A stretch of 64,000 nucleotides of DNA from Perca fluviatilis (GCF_010015445.1 NC_053120.1:19060308-19124307); one strand, 5' to 3'; shown: positions 1-9,046, counted from the first letter of the stretch. Made by a program: numbers and translations. Notes: generated by a model from the letters alone, not told the origin.

Positions 1-71
1 ACTTGTTATGACATTACATCATCTCTGAATGGGAGTTTGCCTTCTTCAGGCACTCTCCAACCAGTTATTAC

Positions 72-115
72 CTTGAGCTGTGGCTCCTCCTCATCAAGGA
101 GTGAAATAATTCCAG
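72..115 (-). CDS. psmd1: psmd1 exon 2 (26S proteasome Rpn2)
   Basis: Exon 2 of the gene for the 26S proteasome non-ATPase subunit 1 (Rpn2), the large scaffold in the base of the 19S regulatory particle that helps position ubiquitin receptors in cytosol and nucleus. The exon is bounded by a pyrimidine-rich acceptor ending TTTAG before 115 and a donor AAG|GTAATAA after 72. It is 44 nt long. Joined to exon 1 it completes an alanine codon and reads AGIISLLDEEEPQLK, which matches the vertebrate PSMD1 N terminus with one conservative Asp/Glu difference. The two exons total 60 nt, so the exon ends in phase 0. All later exons lie left of the window. Confidence is high because splice sites, phase and peptide all agree. 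Confidence 0.93.
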
Positions 116-354
116 CTAAAAAAAAAAAAGAGAAAAAGAAAATTGATTGAGGGGTTGCTTAATTCTTCATATACCCTCTTTTAATCCAAGTATGGATATT
201 AAATATCGATTCTTTTTTACAAAATAAAATACCTGACATTCATTTTCAATGCAGTCTAGGGAATTACAAAACAAAAGCATATAACTTATTACACAACATC
301 AGGGTTTTTTACTTTTCATCTTAGCAGTTCAAATTTGACCATGATACTTTTATC

Positions 355-752
355 AGGGCTGCTCCCTCTTAGTCGATTAATCGGTCGTTTTGGTCTTAGT
401 CAACTTAGATTTCTTTGATCGATTAGTCATGTTTTATGCTTTTTTCATGCTGAATGACTTATTTCCAAAAAACGTACGAGCACATCTCTGGTAAACACAA
501 GAATTAAGAGTTGACATTTTACCTAATAGATATCACCGTGAAACCTACTTTGATTACTTTCATTAAGGCAATTATTTGTTGTATTACAAGTTTTCTGAAA
601 TGTTGTTTAAATATGCAAAGGAGGCCTTTTGCGTGACTCTTTGCAGAGAAACTCAGATTTACAGATCTGTCGATTAAATCAACTAATTGATTAGTCGATA
701 CAATTGAATCAGTGCTAGTCGACTAAGAATGTCTTCAATCGAACACAGCCCT
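355..752. mobile_element. hAT-like MITE in psmd1 intron 1
   Basis: A roughly 400-bp non-autonomous element. It begins AGGGCTG (355-361) and ends with the inverted CAGCCCT (746-752). Repeated subterminal TCGATTAATCG / TAGTCGACTAA motifs stand near both ends. This style is typical of hAT-superfamily MITEs of fish. I could not see a clean 8-bp target duplication, so the superfamily call is by terminal and subterminal motif only. No coding capacity is present. Confidence 0.6.
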
Positions 753-1327
753 ACATTTTAGTATGTTTTACAAAAGTATGAAAGTTAATTATACAATTAT
801 GCACAGCTTTCTCTGCCCATCCAACCCCACGAATCCGCAGGTGTATTACATTAAAAATGAACCCATTACAAAATAAAGAGGAATTAACGTTATTCCAATA
901 CCGGGAGACACCAAATAACGTTATATTTAAATGTTACACAAGCAGATTATATATCCAGGAAGAACAGGGTCAATTGTGAAATCTGAAGCCGATTAGCAAA
1001 ACTGGCTACAGTGGGGATGTAAAAAGAGACAAAAATAACATATAGGATGTAATGATTTTAAAAGGTTTCTTTGGGAAATATTTTCAAGACGGAAAACCAT
1101 TCCTAAACAGTGTGTTGTTCACAGCGTGATAACTTGACTGCTAGCATTGACGTTAACGTTACATTAATAACTTATTACGAATTCCTTTAAAACAGCCTTG
1201 TAGTGATTAAAATCGTCGCGTAGTTATACCAAAGGTCTATTACAAAGGTTTCTTCCCTTGGTGGATGTATTAGCTGATCACTAACGTTAACGTTAAGACG
1301 ACAACTGCTACATTAACGTTAGCTGTG

Positions 1328-1336
1328 TGACTCAGC
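1328..1336 (+). promoter_or_regulatory. ARE/CNC-type motif TGACTCAGC in psmd1 intron 1
   Basis: Perfect match to the antioxidant/proteasome response core TGACnnnGC bound by CNC-bZIP/small Maf dimers. It lies about 70 bp inside intron 1 from the exon 1 donor. Proteasome subunit genes are established targets of NFE2L1 (Nrf1) through such sites, so placement at psmd1 is meaningful. Occupancy is inference. Confidence 0.5.
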
Positions 1337-1404
1337 TAAATCAATGGCAGCTAACGTTAGCTAAAGTTGCGGCTAGCAAAATAATAACACTTTCTACGAC
1401 TTAC

Positions 1405-1420
1405 CGGCGGATGTTATCAT
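1405..1420 (-). CDS. psmd1: psmd1 exon 1, coding start
   Basis: First coding exon of psmd1. The ATG is at 1420-1418, and the codons read M-I-T-S-A plus one base before a consensus donor G|GTAAGT at 1404. This short coding start is too small for an ORF search and was found by reading splice sites. The 5' untranslated part continues to roughly 1500 or beyond, in moderately CpG-containing sequence. The start fits the family, because PSMD1 proteins begin MITSAAGI. The intron to exon 2 is about 1.29 kb. The next gene upstream, a C2orf72 homologue, lies on the same strand 3.2 kb away, as in human chromosome 2q37. Confidence 0.92.
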
Positions 1421-1640
1421 GATTGGCTCTTTATTCCCTCCTCAGCCCCACGATCCTGGTTCGACTGTGGTGTCCCGTGCGATTTCTCAGATAGATACAG
1501 AAAAGAAAAGATTTGTAGTGTCTGATATTATACAGTGGGAACAAACGCAGCCGCTGATATCTTCTTTTTGTCCAATACCGCAAGTCCCCTTCTAAAGGAC
1601 CTCCAGGTTGGCTGGCCTCTTTTACGCCTGATTACAAAAC
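1421..1640 (-). promoter_or_regulatory. psmd1: psmd1 5' UTR and proximal promoter region
   Basis: Sequence directly upstream of the psmd1 start codon on the minus strand. It holds the untranslated leader and presumably the core promoter. I see no TATA box at a convincing spacing. A CCAAT pentamer on the plus strand occurs near 1571. The extent is inferred from position only and no transcription start is visible. Confidence 0.4.
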
Positions 1641-2267
1641 ACACATAGCCTACATGTTATCCATTGTATCCTCTTAGATCGGATCAATTCGTAGTACCTC
1701 TAGGATATAGAATAGTATCTTACAAGTTTTCACTGCATTTCAAAGCAATAATGGATATATAGTAATTGAAAGTATCCGATTTATGGACTGGCTTTTCTAA
1801 AGGTGGTCAATCGTGAATCAGTTTATTTTGCCTTTCTGTGCTGTTTGCAGTTTGCTGGTGTATTATATTAACGCTGGCATGCCAGTAATATAGCTAAATA
1901 TGACAGTACAGTGTTGATTTATACTCAGTTGGTAACCGAATCTCCCAATGGCAATAAATGTCATAATGATACAAGATTACATTTTTATTTACATATTCAT
2001 ATGAATGTACAGACCAGTAAGCTACATAAATACATTAAAAGTAGTTTCACTTTCCACTTATATTGCAGATAATGCTTTTGCCAACAGCAGTTATCTAATA
2101 AATGAACAGAAAAAAAGCAGAAAAAAAAAATCATGATGATGAGATTATGTCTGTTAATGTTGTGCTTTGGGGTTGTATATTCCAGATGACACAATAACCC
2201 CTGGCTTTTTTAAACCACTGGAGTTATAGGGCCAGTTGGCAATCCAGCCCTGTATTTGACATCTATG

Positions 2268-2665
2268 TTAACCCTCCTGTTGTCCTTGGGTCAAATTTGA
2301 CCCTTTACAAATCAATCAGAACTATGACAATTTTTATTTTTAAATGCTGAAAAAAGTGACCAAAAAACAAAAACAAAAAAACATCGCCAAAGGTGACGAA
2401 AACTTGTTAAAAAAGTGACAAAAAAATTGTGGGGCTAAATCGGAAAAGTGACAAAAAAAAACCATCATAAACATTGCCAAAGGTGACAAAAACATATTTA
2501 AAAAATTTGAAAAGCGACAAAAAAACATAATTAAAAAACACCATAAGTGAACAAAAAAATTGGAAAAACGTTGAGAAGTGTAAAAAAATAACAACAGAAT
2601 GTTGAAATTTCGACCCAGAAAAACACAAAGTTGCATGGTCGACAGGAAGACAACACAAGGGTTAA
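2268..2665. mobile_element. TTAA-flanked MITE (piggyBac-like)
   Basis: A roughly 390-bp element bounded on both sides by TTAA (2268-2271 and 2662-2665). Inverted ends read CCCTCCTGTTGTCCTTGG on the left and CCCTTGTGTTGTCTTCC on the right in reverse complement. The interior is a degenerate run of AAAAAGTGACAAAA-type units. This produces two long, meaningless Phe-rich open frames on the minus strand. TTAA duplication is the hallmark of piggyBac transposition. The ends are known to me as a dispersed teleost repeat. Confidence 0.65.
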
Positions 2666-3574
2666 AGGAGTACTTTTGCTGTAGCCTAGCCGTACTGCAG
2701 TTTAAACATGTAATAAAATAACAGACAAATCTATATCTAGGCCTAAAAAAAGGTGTTAAATGATTATGAATTAATGATACTTGTTATAACAGTTACTTGA
2801 ATCAGCCCCAAACATACACAGTAAATCCCTTTATGAATAACCATTGTACATCAAAGACGTGTAATCACGTGTGTAATGTGTAAATCAGCAAGATGACAAC
2901 GTATTTAGCAACATATTGCTTCAGGATAAAATCATGATGGCTCAGCAGTGGTAATATTGAACACTACGAAGAAACACGGTTACATGTAGTAAGGCTCTGA
3001 AGCACTACGAGGCACAACAACTTTTTCTTCACAGTTAAAACAGGATTTTCTGCAGAGATATGCCTGCAGCAACAGTTCATGTGTCATGGTATCAGCTGTC
3101 TCCACCATCCACATGAGGTCCAGCAGACAAGGAATTGGTTTTCAGAGGGATGCCTTCCTCTTTACTTGTGTCATCTGAAAAAACAACAACAATGGAAACA
3201 TTGCTATTGTGCAATTGAGTTTAATGAAATTAATATGATACAAATTGTATGTGTGCAAAGTGTTGAAACAAGGTGTCTGTCATGGCTAAATAACTCTGTT
3301 GTGCAGAGGATCAATCTGATGGCTAATGCACTCCACAAGTTATTTTGTTGTAAGGGTTTCAATTTACTTTTTGCTGCTTCCATTTTCTTTTACCTGCCTT
3401 ATCTGCTTCTTTTAGTCAGTGATTTCCTCTCTAATTTATTTTCATCTGTACATTACCACTTGAAGATGGGCGGACACAGCAAAACATTTCTTAAATTTCT
3501 GAAAAATGTAAGTCACTGTTTTACCAAAATGCTAAATATTTTGTGGCAACATTGCATTCTGGTATATTGAGGCT

Positions 3575-3850
3575 AAACTGGTCTCTTCTGCTTCTTGTTT
3601 ATAAAGCACTAAATGGTTTACTTACTACTTATGCCACAGTATGAACCATCCAGACCTCTCAGGTCGTCTAGGACAGGTCTGCTGTCCTAGATGAGCAGAC
3701 CTAGGACAGCAGGCAGAGGCAGAACTAAACAAGGAGAAGCAGCGTGTAGTTTTTATGCACCACATATATGGAACAAACACAGGTCTGCTGCAACTCTCAG
3801 TTCTTTTAAATCAAGTCTGAAGACTTTTCGGTTTCACGCTGCCTTTTATT
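3575..3850 (+). mobile_element. LINE (L2/Rex-like) ORF2 3' fragment
   Basis: Decayed reverse-transcriptase C terminus of a non-LTR retrotransposon. Broken frames still give recognisable stretches such as YKALNGL, YEPSRPLRSSRTG, AECSFYAPHIWN and FKSRLKTFRF. These correspond to the conserved tail of L2/Rex-type ORF2 proteins. A direct internal duplication around CAGACCTAGGACAGCAGGCAG and frame breaks show it is dead. The 5' part is missing. Confidence 0.7.
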
Positions 3851-4117
3851 AAATCAAATAATTTCTTACACAGCACTGTAACTTTTATTGTTGTATTTTA
3901 TACCTGTCTTTTTCTGTTTTCTAGTTTTTTTGTTTTCTATTCTCTTTAATTACTCTTTTTTTTATTATGAAACAGGTCGAGATGCTATATAAAAACTGTG
4001 AAAGTATCAAAACGCTCAATCCACAGAAAGATGCACATAGCCTGTATTCAGAAAAGGTGCCTTTAAATGAGCTGTAATGTTGTGGTGTTACAACTATACT
4101 ATACTTGTAGAACGTGC

Positions 4118-4221
4118 CAGGGGCGTAGCACAATTCTGGGCCCTGTAGAAAGGCATTCTCTATGGGCCCCTCCCCGCATCCACAGCTATTCATTCTAGCA
4201 TCTCACATTCCGACACCCCTG
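4118..4221. mobile_element. 104-bp hAT-type mini-element with 8-bp target duplication
   Basis: The element starts CAGGGGCG and ends CACCCCTG as inverted termini. It is flanked by the exact 8-bp duplication GAACGTGC at 4110-4117 and 4222-4229. Eight-base target duplications with CAGGGG-type ends are diagnostic of hAT transposition. It has no coding capacity. It appears to have inserted into an older dispersed repeat whose flanks continue on both sides. Confidence 0.8.
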
Positions 4222-4229
4222 GAACGTGC

Positions 4230-4490
4230 TGCTATACAATGCTGTTATAGTCATTCCCCTGCTGCAAAGACGTGCAAAGTCTCAGAGGGCGCAGATGCGG
4301 AAACGCTGACCAATCAGAGCAGACTGAGCTTTTTCGGGAGGGGGGCTTAAAGAGACAAGTGTTAAAAAGTAGCGTTTCAGACAGAGGAATAGAGGTATTC
4401 AGTCAGCCAGTATGAGGAAAATAATGTGTTTTTTGAACATTAAAGCCAAAGTACAAGTTTGAACCAGAAAATGAGCATAATATTGGACCC
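4230..4490. repeat. dispersed repeat flanking the hAT insert
   Basis: This segment includes CCAATCAGAGCAGACTGAGC and a right end reading ATTGGACCCTTAATG. I recognise the style as a high-copy percomorph MITE that ends GGGTCCxxTTAA. Its left part would be at about 4055-4110, before the hAT insert. The boundary and superfamily are uncertain. The segment lies just downstream of the C2orf72 homologue stop and so probably within its 3' UTR or flank. Confidence 0.4.
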
Positions 4491-4599
4491 TTAATGTCTT
4501 TGTCTATCTGTTTGCCTGCAGCCAGACTGGTAGCCATGCCTTTTGCCCATGTAGTGCAATATGGGTTAGGCTCCAGTCTCCTGACAACCCTGAACATGA

Positions 4600-4808
4600 C
4601 TAAGTTGGTGTATGGAAAGGATGAAGAAGAGTTGAAAGAATCCTGTCGGAATGGAAATGCCTGTATAGCTCAGTCAAACTGAACTTCAGGACGATGCTGC
4701 TACCTCTTTGCCTGCCAGTTGAAGAGTTGTTGGCCTGACCTCTTCTCTGGGCCCAGAACAAACATTGGAATGGCCAGCAAAGCGGGTTCCCTCTATCCCT
4801 GGTATTAT
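4600..4808 (-). CDS. C2orf72: C2orf72 homologue, exon 2 (terminal)
   Basis: Terminal coding exon, with acceptor CTTTCAG before 4808. It enters in phase 1, matching the exon 1 donor, and the junction codon is GAT. It encodes 69 residues starting DNTRDRGNPLCWPFQCLFWA followed by a basic QRR segment and a Ser/Thr-rich tail, then TAG at 4602-4600. The Cys/Trp-rich LCWPFQCLFWAQRR block corresponds to a CFSWGPWSRR-like block in the human protein. The complete predicted protein is 325 residues. No AATAAA is obvious close to the stop, so the 3' UTR may extend into the repeats to the left. The C-terminal 30 residues are less certain because a further splice cannot be excluded. Confidence 0.75.
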
Positions 4809-5481
4809 CTGAAAGGCAATAATAAGTGTTTAACAATTTGGCAGCTTATCTAAGGGCCTGATTGTTTAATGAATGCTCCTTTTGTTCCTGGGCATTTGCA
4901 GCCAGGCCTGGGCAGAAAAAGATTTGTGCAGAAATGTGTGGTCTTGTGAATGTTGTGGATTGACCTACATAGGGAAATGTACTATGACAAATCAATACAG
5001 TCTTTGTCAAATATTTCCACAGGAACTCACACTGTGACAGTGCTCATTACTGAGTTTACAATTCTCTACCCATAAGTAAAAGGTATTTACCATAGTATCG
5101 TCATACTTGTTTTGTACTTCTATAGTTCTCTTAATTAACTTTTTTAATTTCCAAAGACAACACTATTTTCCAATCAGTAATTTTTGTAGATGAGTTGTAG
5201 GTTTGTGTAACATTTTGTAAAAGTGATTTTAAAAAGTGTCAAAATCTGTATTTCTTCTTGATTTTGGCACTCTAATATTTATGCACCATCAAATCTGCAT
5301 TGTGCCAAGGTTAAACACACCACGGTTCAAATTTCATGTTGACAAATCCGCCCTGCTTACGTGTGCTTGACCAAAAACTTGTGGCAAAAATGGGTGTGGG
5401 CAAACGAGAAAAGCGGATTTGCATTATACTATTGATACGTGTAAAAACTACTTAAAATATGGACACTGTACGTTATTACAC
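4809..5481 (-). other. C2orf72: C2orf72 homologue intron
   Basis: A 673-bp intron with GT at 5481-5480 and AG at 4810-4809. Near its 5' end it contains a short inverted pair, CAAATCCGC at about 5344 and GCGGATTTG at about 5413, possibly a small MITE. Otherwise I see nothing specific. Confidence 0.7.
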
Positions 5482-6250
5482 CTGCTGTTTGAGATGCGTG
5501 TATAACTTTGCAGGCGTTTTTCTTGATGCTGAGCATTTTGGCCTCCGTCTTCGGGATGAAACAGCCGACCCATATTGTCTCTGGTGATTGTTTGTGGAAT
5601 ACTGAGCTAATCAGACGCTCCAGGAGTTGCTCACACTGATGCGTCTCGGCGCTCTCCTGTCTGGTGCGTATTAATCCAATCAGAGCTGGTCGGGCGATTC
5701 TGGAACGTTTCGTGCGTGCCTTTACGTCCTTCAACGTCTCTTTTAAGCACAGTTGGTTGGAAGTTTTGCGGAGAAATGTCTGTCGGAAGATGAATATGAT
5801 GATAGGAGAGTCTATAGATCGCTTTGCGCTGTTTGCCCTCCTCGTTGCTATTCTTTGAGCATTGGCATTGCGCGTTGGCCGCTTCTCCTTCTCCCAGTCC
5901 TCTTCCACCGGACAGGCTCTCAAATCCAAATCATTGGGCCGCGCTATTGGTGGTATTTCATTGCTTTTGACAGTCTCGGTCTTGCAGCAAATGGGGCTTT
6001 CACTTGCGGTATCGTTGTGACTGCTTAACGGAGAGGTTTGTCCGTTGTTGTCCATCGGGCTGCTGGTGTGAAACATGTCACGGATGAACTCCTGCAGTAT
6101 TCCAGCGTCATCCCCGTCCACCTCTTTACTTTTACACGCATCACTCACCAAATAAATCCTGTCCTTACCGCCGATCAAAGCTATAATCTTCTGAAACTCC
6201 CTTTCTTCTTCGGGCAGCGTGTCCTCTAGGAAGGCTGCGTCTGCCATCAT
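5482..6250 (-). CDS. C2orf72: C2orf72 homologue, exon 1
   Basis: First coding exon (256 codons plus one base) of a fish homologue of human C2orf72, an uncharacterised vertebrate protein. Blocks that align with my recollection of the human protein are residues 19-38 ([20 protein letters not shown]), 51-60, 148-160 ([13 protein letters not shown]), 170-194, 207-220 ([14 protein letters not shown]), 227-233 and 245-256. Residues 61-145 are polar and low in complexity, ending in a basic stretch. Two adjacent ATGs open the frame; the second has a better Kozak context. The exon ends at CAG|GTGTAA in phase 1; the frame runs on into the intron to 5429. The gene neighbours psmd1 in the same orientation, as in human, which supports orthology. 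Function is unknown. Confidence 0.85.
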
Positions 6251-6258
6251 TGCGCAAT
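6249..6258. promoter_or_regulatory. C/EBP palindrome ATTGCGCAAT at C2orf72 start
   Basis: Perfect copy of the C/EBP consensus palindrome ATTGCGCAAT. It overlaps the first ATG of the C2orf72 homologue. Binding is inference. Confidence 0.4.
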
Positions 6259-6420
6259 TACGTCTGCGCGAATCCGTTTTATTTACAACTGGCTGTCAAG
6301 TCATTCACTACCACCTCCCTGAAAAACTTCCTCACGGTCATCAGGAACACCAGTAGGGAGGGTGGGGATAAAGACAGAGCGTCGATTTCTATTGGCTGGT
6401 CAGTTTGGTGGGCGGGACTG
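6251..6420 (-). promoter_or_regulatory. C2orf72: C2orf72 homologue promoter region
   Basis: On the minus strand, upstream of the start codon, there is a CCAAT box (complement of ATTGG at 6391-6395, within CCAGCCAAT). A GC box (complement of GGGCGGG, 6410-6416) lies about 15 bp further out. The spacing of about 140-165 bp from the ATG suits a TATA-less CpG-type promoter. Confidence 0.5.
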
Positions 6421-6630
6421 ACATGACCGCATGCAACACATGGGCTTGTTTCAAGATAAGGAAATTCAACTTTAATGGATAACTAAACACCAAAACAGTG
6501 ATTTGAAATGAAACTGACATTAATCAAGATCATATAACAGCAGTAACATGGGCTTCAAGAAGAAAGATTTGTTCAAAATGAATTTCTCTGAAATGATCCA
6601 AGAGATTGGGGTGGACTGTGGATGATGAAA

Positions 6631-6717
6631 TCAGGGTGCGGAGGTCACTCGCTTTATTCCCACAATTCTCATCGAAAAGAGTCCTGCTTTCCCTCCAATG
6701 TTGTAGATTCCTGACTT
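6631..6717 (-). CDS. unrecognised secreted-type protein, candidate exon 5
   Basis: Candidate terminal exon of the unnamed gene at 6631-10058. The acceptor tract TCTATTATTTTCTTTGAG precedes 6717. The frame enters in phase 0, reads KSGIYNIGGKAGLFSMRIVG and ends with TGA at 6633-6631 (28 residues in this exon). A possible ATTAAA polyadenylation signal lies downstream near 6475, just before the C2orf72 homologue promoter region. I do not recognise the family. The exon is supported by phase agreement with 7469-7539 and by the open frame only. Confidence 0.45.
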   Translation of the reverse strand, partial: KSGIYNIGGKAGLFSMRIVGIKRVTSAP

Positions 6718-7468
6718 CTCAAAGAAAATAATAGACAAAGAGAGGACAGTCATAAGCACATAATTCAACACAAGAGCTTTTACTTGTCTAACCTGCTTTT
6801 TCTACATAATTGTTTCGGCGATGCTTGACTTCCTTGTAAGATCAAAAATGCCTTTCACCCTTAAACTCCCCACAACATCAGCAGTCTGTTGAGCTCTTGA
6901 GACTCTAATCCTTTAATCCACCCATGCCTGTTCTTTAATTAAAAGGTGCTGTTAAATCTGAAATGCCACTTCATATTAAGTTCATGAATTTAAATGTAAT
7001 AAATTCAAAATTAAATCACTTCAGCTGCTTAGTCTGTGTGGGATTGACTAATTGTTTACCGTTAAATGAATGATAAACAGTAAAGTCTGATCAGAGCAAA
7101 TACAGAGGTTTTGGCCTTTGACCTTTAGACTGGCTGAACTTTGATCAGCTAGACATTGTGTTTGTTGTTTGACAGAATCTCCGTGCACTTGCTTCATCAT
7201 GTCATTACAATCCAACTGACTGACGAGGGTAACTGCTTCCCTGTGTATTTCATGTCTTAAATGCAAAAAAACATTCATATTCATTTTAATATTTTTTCAT
7301 CAATGATGATTTTATAATAATAACCAATAATCCTTCCAAACTACATAAGGAAGGAAGTTCCTCACTAAGGAAAAGCTGTCAAAGCTCTCACTGAAATCAA
7401 AATACATTTGACATTTTTTCACAATTTGAAGCACACAATTCACATATAAAGTTATTTAACTTACTGAC

Positions 7469-7539
7469 CTCTTTGTTCAGGGAAAGAAGGAGCTGAGGGT
7501 CAGGAAGCTCACTTGGACCACTGAGAGAGACACGGAGAC
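7469..7539 (-). CDS. unrecognised secreted-type protein, candidate exon 4
   Basis: A 71-nt candidate exon between acceptor TTTGTTTAG and donor GAG|GTCAGTAAG. Only one frame stays open, entering in phase 1 and leaving in phase 0, and reads LRVSLSGPSELPDPQLLLSL followed by NKE. Entry phase matches the internal donor proposed at 8718, and exit phase matches exon 5. No Cys is present. No family match comes to mind. Confidence 0.45.
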
Positions 7540-7583
7540 CTAAACAAACTGCAAAAAATAAGTTAAGTTCTCATGTGAATTGC

Positions 7584-7670
7584 ATTATAGCGAGCCTTGG
7601 TGGCAACTGAAATTTGTTTCAATTGGCATGTTAAATAAAGGTTAAAAATAAAAAATAAAAATGTGCCAAA
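7584..7670 (+). repeat. LINE 3' tail fragment
   Basis: The segment contains TTTCAATTGGCATGTTAAATAAAGGTT (quoted in part: GTTAAATAAAGGTT) followed by A-rich tail AAAAATAAAAAATAAAA. This is the common 3' terminus of a teleost non-LTR retrotransposon family. It lies in the intron of the unnamed gene. Confidence 0.5.
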
Positions 7671-8194
7671 AAAAGGCACAAACAACTGTTTTGACTGCTT
7701 ATTTTCAGACCTGGGCTAAATAATTGTTGCAATCTGGGTTATATTGGACTGACGTGTGATATTGGTCAAATATCAAGTATCCATTTGTCTCATTTTGTCT
7801 CTGGAATGCTGGACAATGTTCACTATTATTTCACGTTTCTATTGTCCGACTAATTCTTCAACAATATGTTCGTAAATAAATGAGTCTTTTAACTTGGCAA
7901 TACTATCCCAGAGTTTTTCACTCTGCCTTATAGAGTCGAGTCAGAACACATTTCATACCCACAGCAACACAGTGTCCTTTCCCTCAAGAATACATCATTA
8001 GAATACAACAAAAGAAACACATAAGATCATTTCAATGGTTTTAGTGAAGAGTTTTAGTTTCCCATGATGGAGGGATGTGATAAACCTGCCAACGGCTGAC
8101 CACACACTCTGCTTCGTTCTTCCTTTAGGGCCACAGTTTCTATCTTTAAAGTTTCTGTATACCTGTTCAACAACATTTTTCTCTGGTTAGGGTT

Positions 8195-8230
8195 TTTCAT
8201 GCCAAAACTTTTAGTAGTTTTGGCATGAAA
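8195..8230. repeat. perfect 15-bp inverted repeat (hairpin)
   Basis: The arms TTTCATGCCAAAACT and AGTTTTGGCATGAAA are perfect complements separated by six bases (TTTAGT). They form a strong intronic hairpin. It is too short for a typical pre-miRNA, and I see no flanking lower stem. Confidence 0.7.
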
Positions 8231-8657
8231 CAACCAGGTTTAAAAATAAGCAAACACCCTGAAATGTATTCTTTTGCTGCCATCTTGTGGTTAACAATTG
8301 TGTCAGGATCATGGTCAGATTGCGCTGTCAGTTCCCACCACCGAAGGTTTTACTGTAGTGCAACCTACAGAGTGGTTTGTAAAATGTTTTTGATTCAGTG
8401 AGTTTCACAAACAAGTGCAGCTGACAAGTTTTTTAATTCCTGCTAGAGCTGATACAACCTAGATACTGCCTTCCTCGGTGGACTAAATGTTTTAAATAAA
8501 CTCAAGGATGTAGACAAATACGAGTGCAGAATGAACTTTAAAAAAAATGCTACATAGTGCATTGACACAAGAGCTGAGCGAAACAAACAACTAAACAAAA
8601 CTAAATATTTGCACACAGTACTTGGTCCAGGTCAACTTATCTTCAGTTGGGATAACA

Positions 8658-8663
8658 TTTATT
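8658..8663 (-). terminator. AATAAA polyadenylation signal of the short isoform
   Basis: Canonical AATAAA on the minus strand 8 bases after the TGA of the 8671-8891 exon. A cleavage site would be expected near 8640. It supports a short transcript ending in this exon. Confidence 0.55.
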
Positions 8664-8670
8664 GATTTCA

Positions 8671-8891
8671 TCATGCTGTTTTGAGTTGCGTGAGGAGGTG
8701 TGGTAAAATCTCACAACCTGTGATTTTCTTGTCTGACACCAGATCTCTGAGAGAACCAAGATGAGAGGCAGTCAGAAACGTTAGAGGCAAAACAGAGTCT
8801 TTAGTGTCAGCGGAGGGAGAGCTTCTTGTTCTTCGGACATTGTTTTCTGTTATGTTGGTGTCTTGTGGAGTCTGCAGTGGCATTGGCAAAA
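8671..8891 (-). CDS. unrecognised secreted-type protein, exon 3 (internal or terminal)
   Basis: The acceptor TATTCACAG is before 8891 and the frame enters in phase 1. It begins V-LPMPLQTPQDTNITENN, passes a basic RRTR that could be a furin/dibasic cleavage site, and continues SPSADTKDSVLPLTFLTASH. The frame ends in TGA at 8673-8671, and AATAAA follows only 8 bases later (8663-8658), so this can serve as a terminal exon. A GT donor in phase 1 at 8717 (ACAG|GTTGTG, weak) would instead connect to 7539 and lengthen the protein. An NxT glycosylation sequon (NIT) is present. Confidence 0.6.
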
Positions 8892-9046
8892 CTGTGAATA
8901 CATTAAGAATAAGACAGGACATTTAATTATGATTTTTGTTTTACAGTAATACGGTTAAAATGTAAAATCTAATGTTTGTGTTGATGGAATACGCTAAAAT
9001 TAACTTGGCCTTGCTTCTTCTTCAGGCTAATAGACAGAAATGTAAC

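Larger units (their letters stand above)
116..1404 (-). other. psmd1: psmd1 intron 1
   Basis: Intron between psmd1 exons 1 and 2, with GT at 1404-1403 and AG at 117-116. It contains a hAT-like short element (355-752), a perfect antioxidant-response-type motif (1328-1336) and a cluster of TAACGTTA-type octamers between about 1145 and 1370. The rest is AT-rich without other recognisable features. Confidence 0.85.
1641..4599. other. intergenic, psmd1 to C2orf72 homologue, repeat-rich
   Basis: No coding exon is supported here. The stretch holds a TTAA-flanked MITE (2268-2665), a LINE 3' fragment (about 3575-3850), and a composite repeat carrying a 104-bp hAT-type insert (4118-4221). A 163-codon plus-strand frame at 3079-3570 has no splice context or family resemblance and runs up to the LINE fragment, so I treat it as chance. 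Confidence 0.6.

Noticed and set aside
2340..2636. Phe-rich minus-strand frames of 83-98 codons.
   Set aside because: They are translations of the degenerate AAAAAGTGACAAAA interior of a MITE.
3079..3570. A 163-codon plus-strand open frame.
   Set aside because: No splice context, no family resemblance, AT-rich hydrophobic composition, and it runs up to a dead LINE fragment.
8195..8230. Possible microRNA precursor.
   Set aside because: The stem is only 15 bp with a 6-base loop and no extended lower stem.
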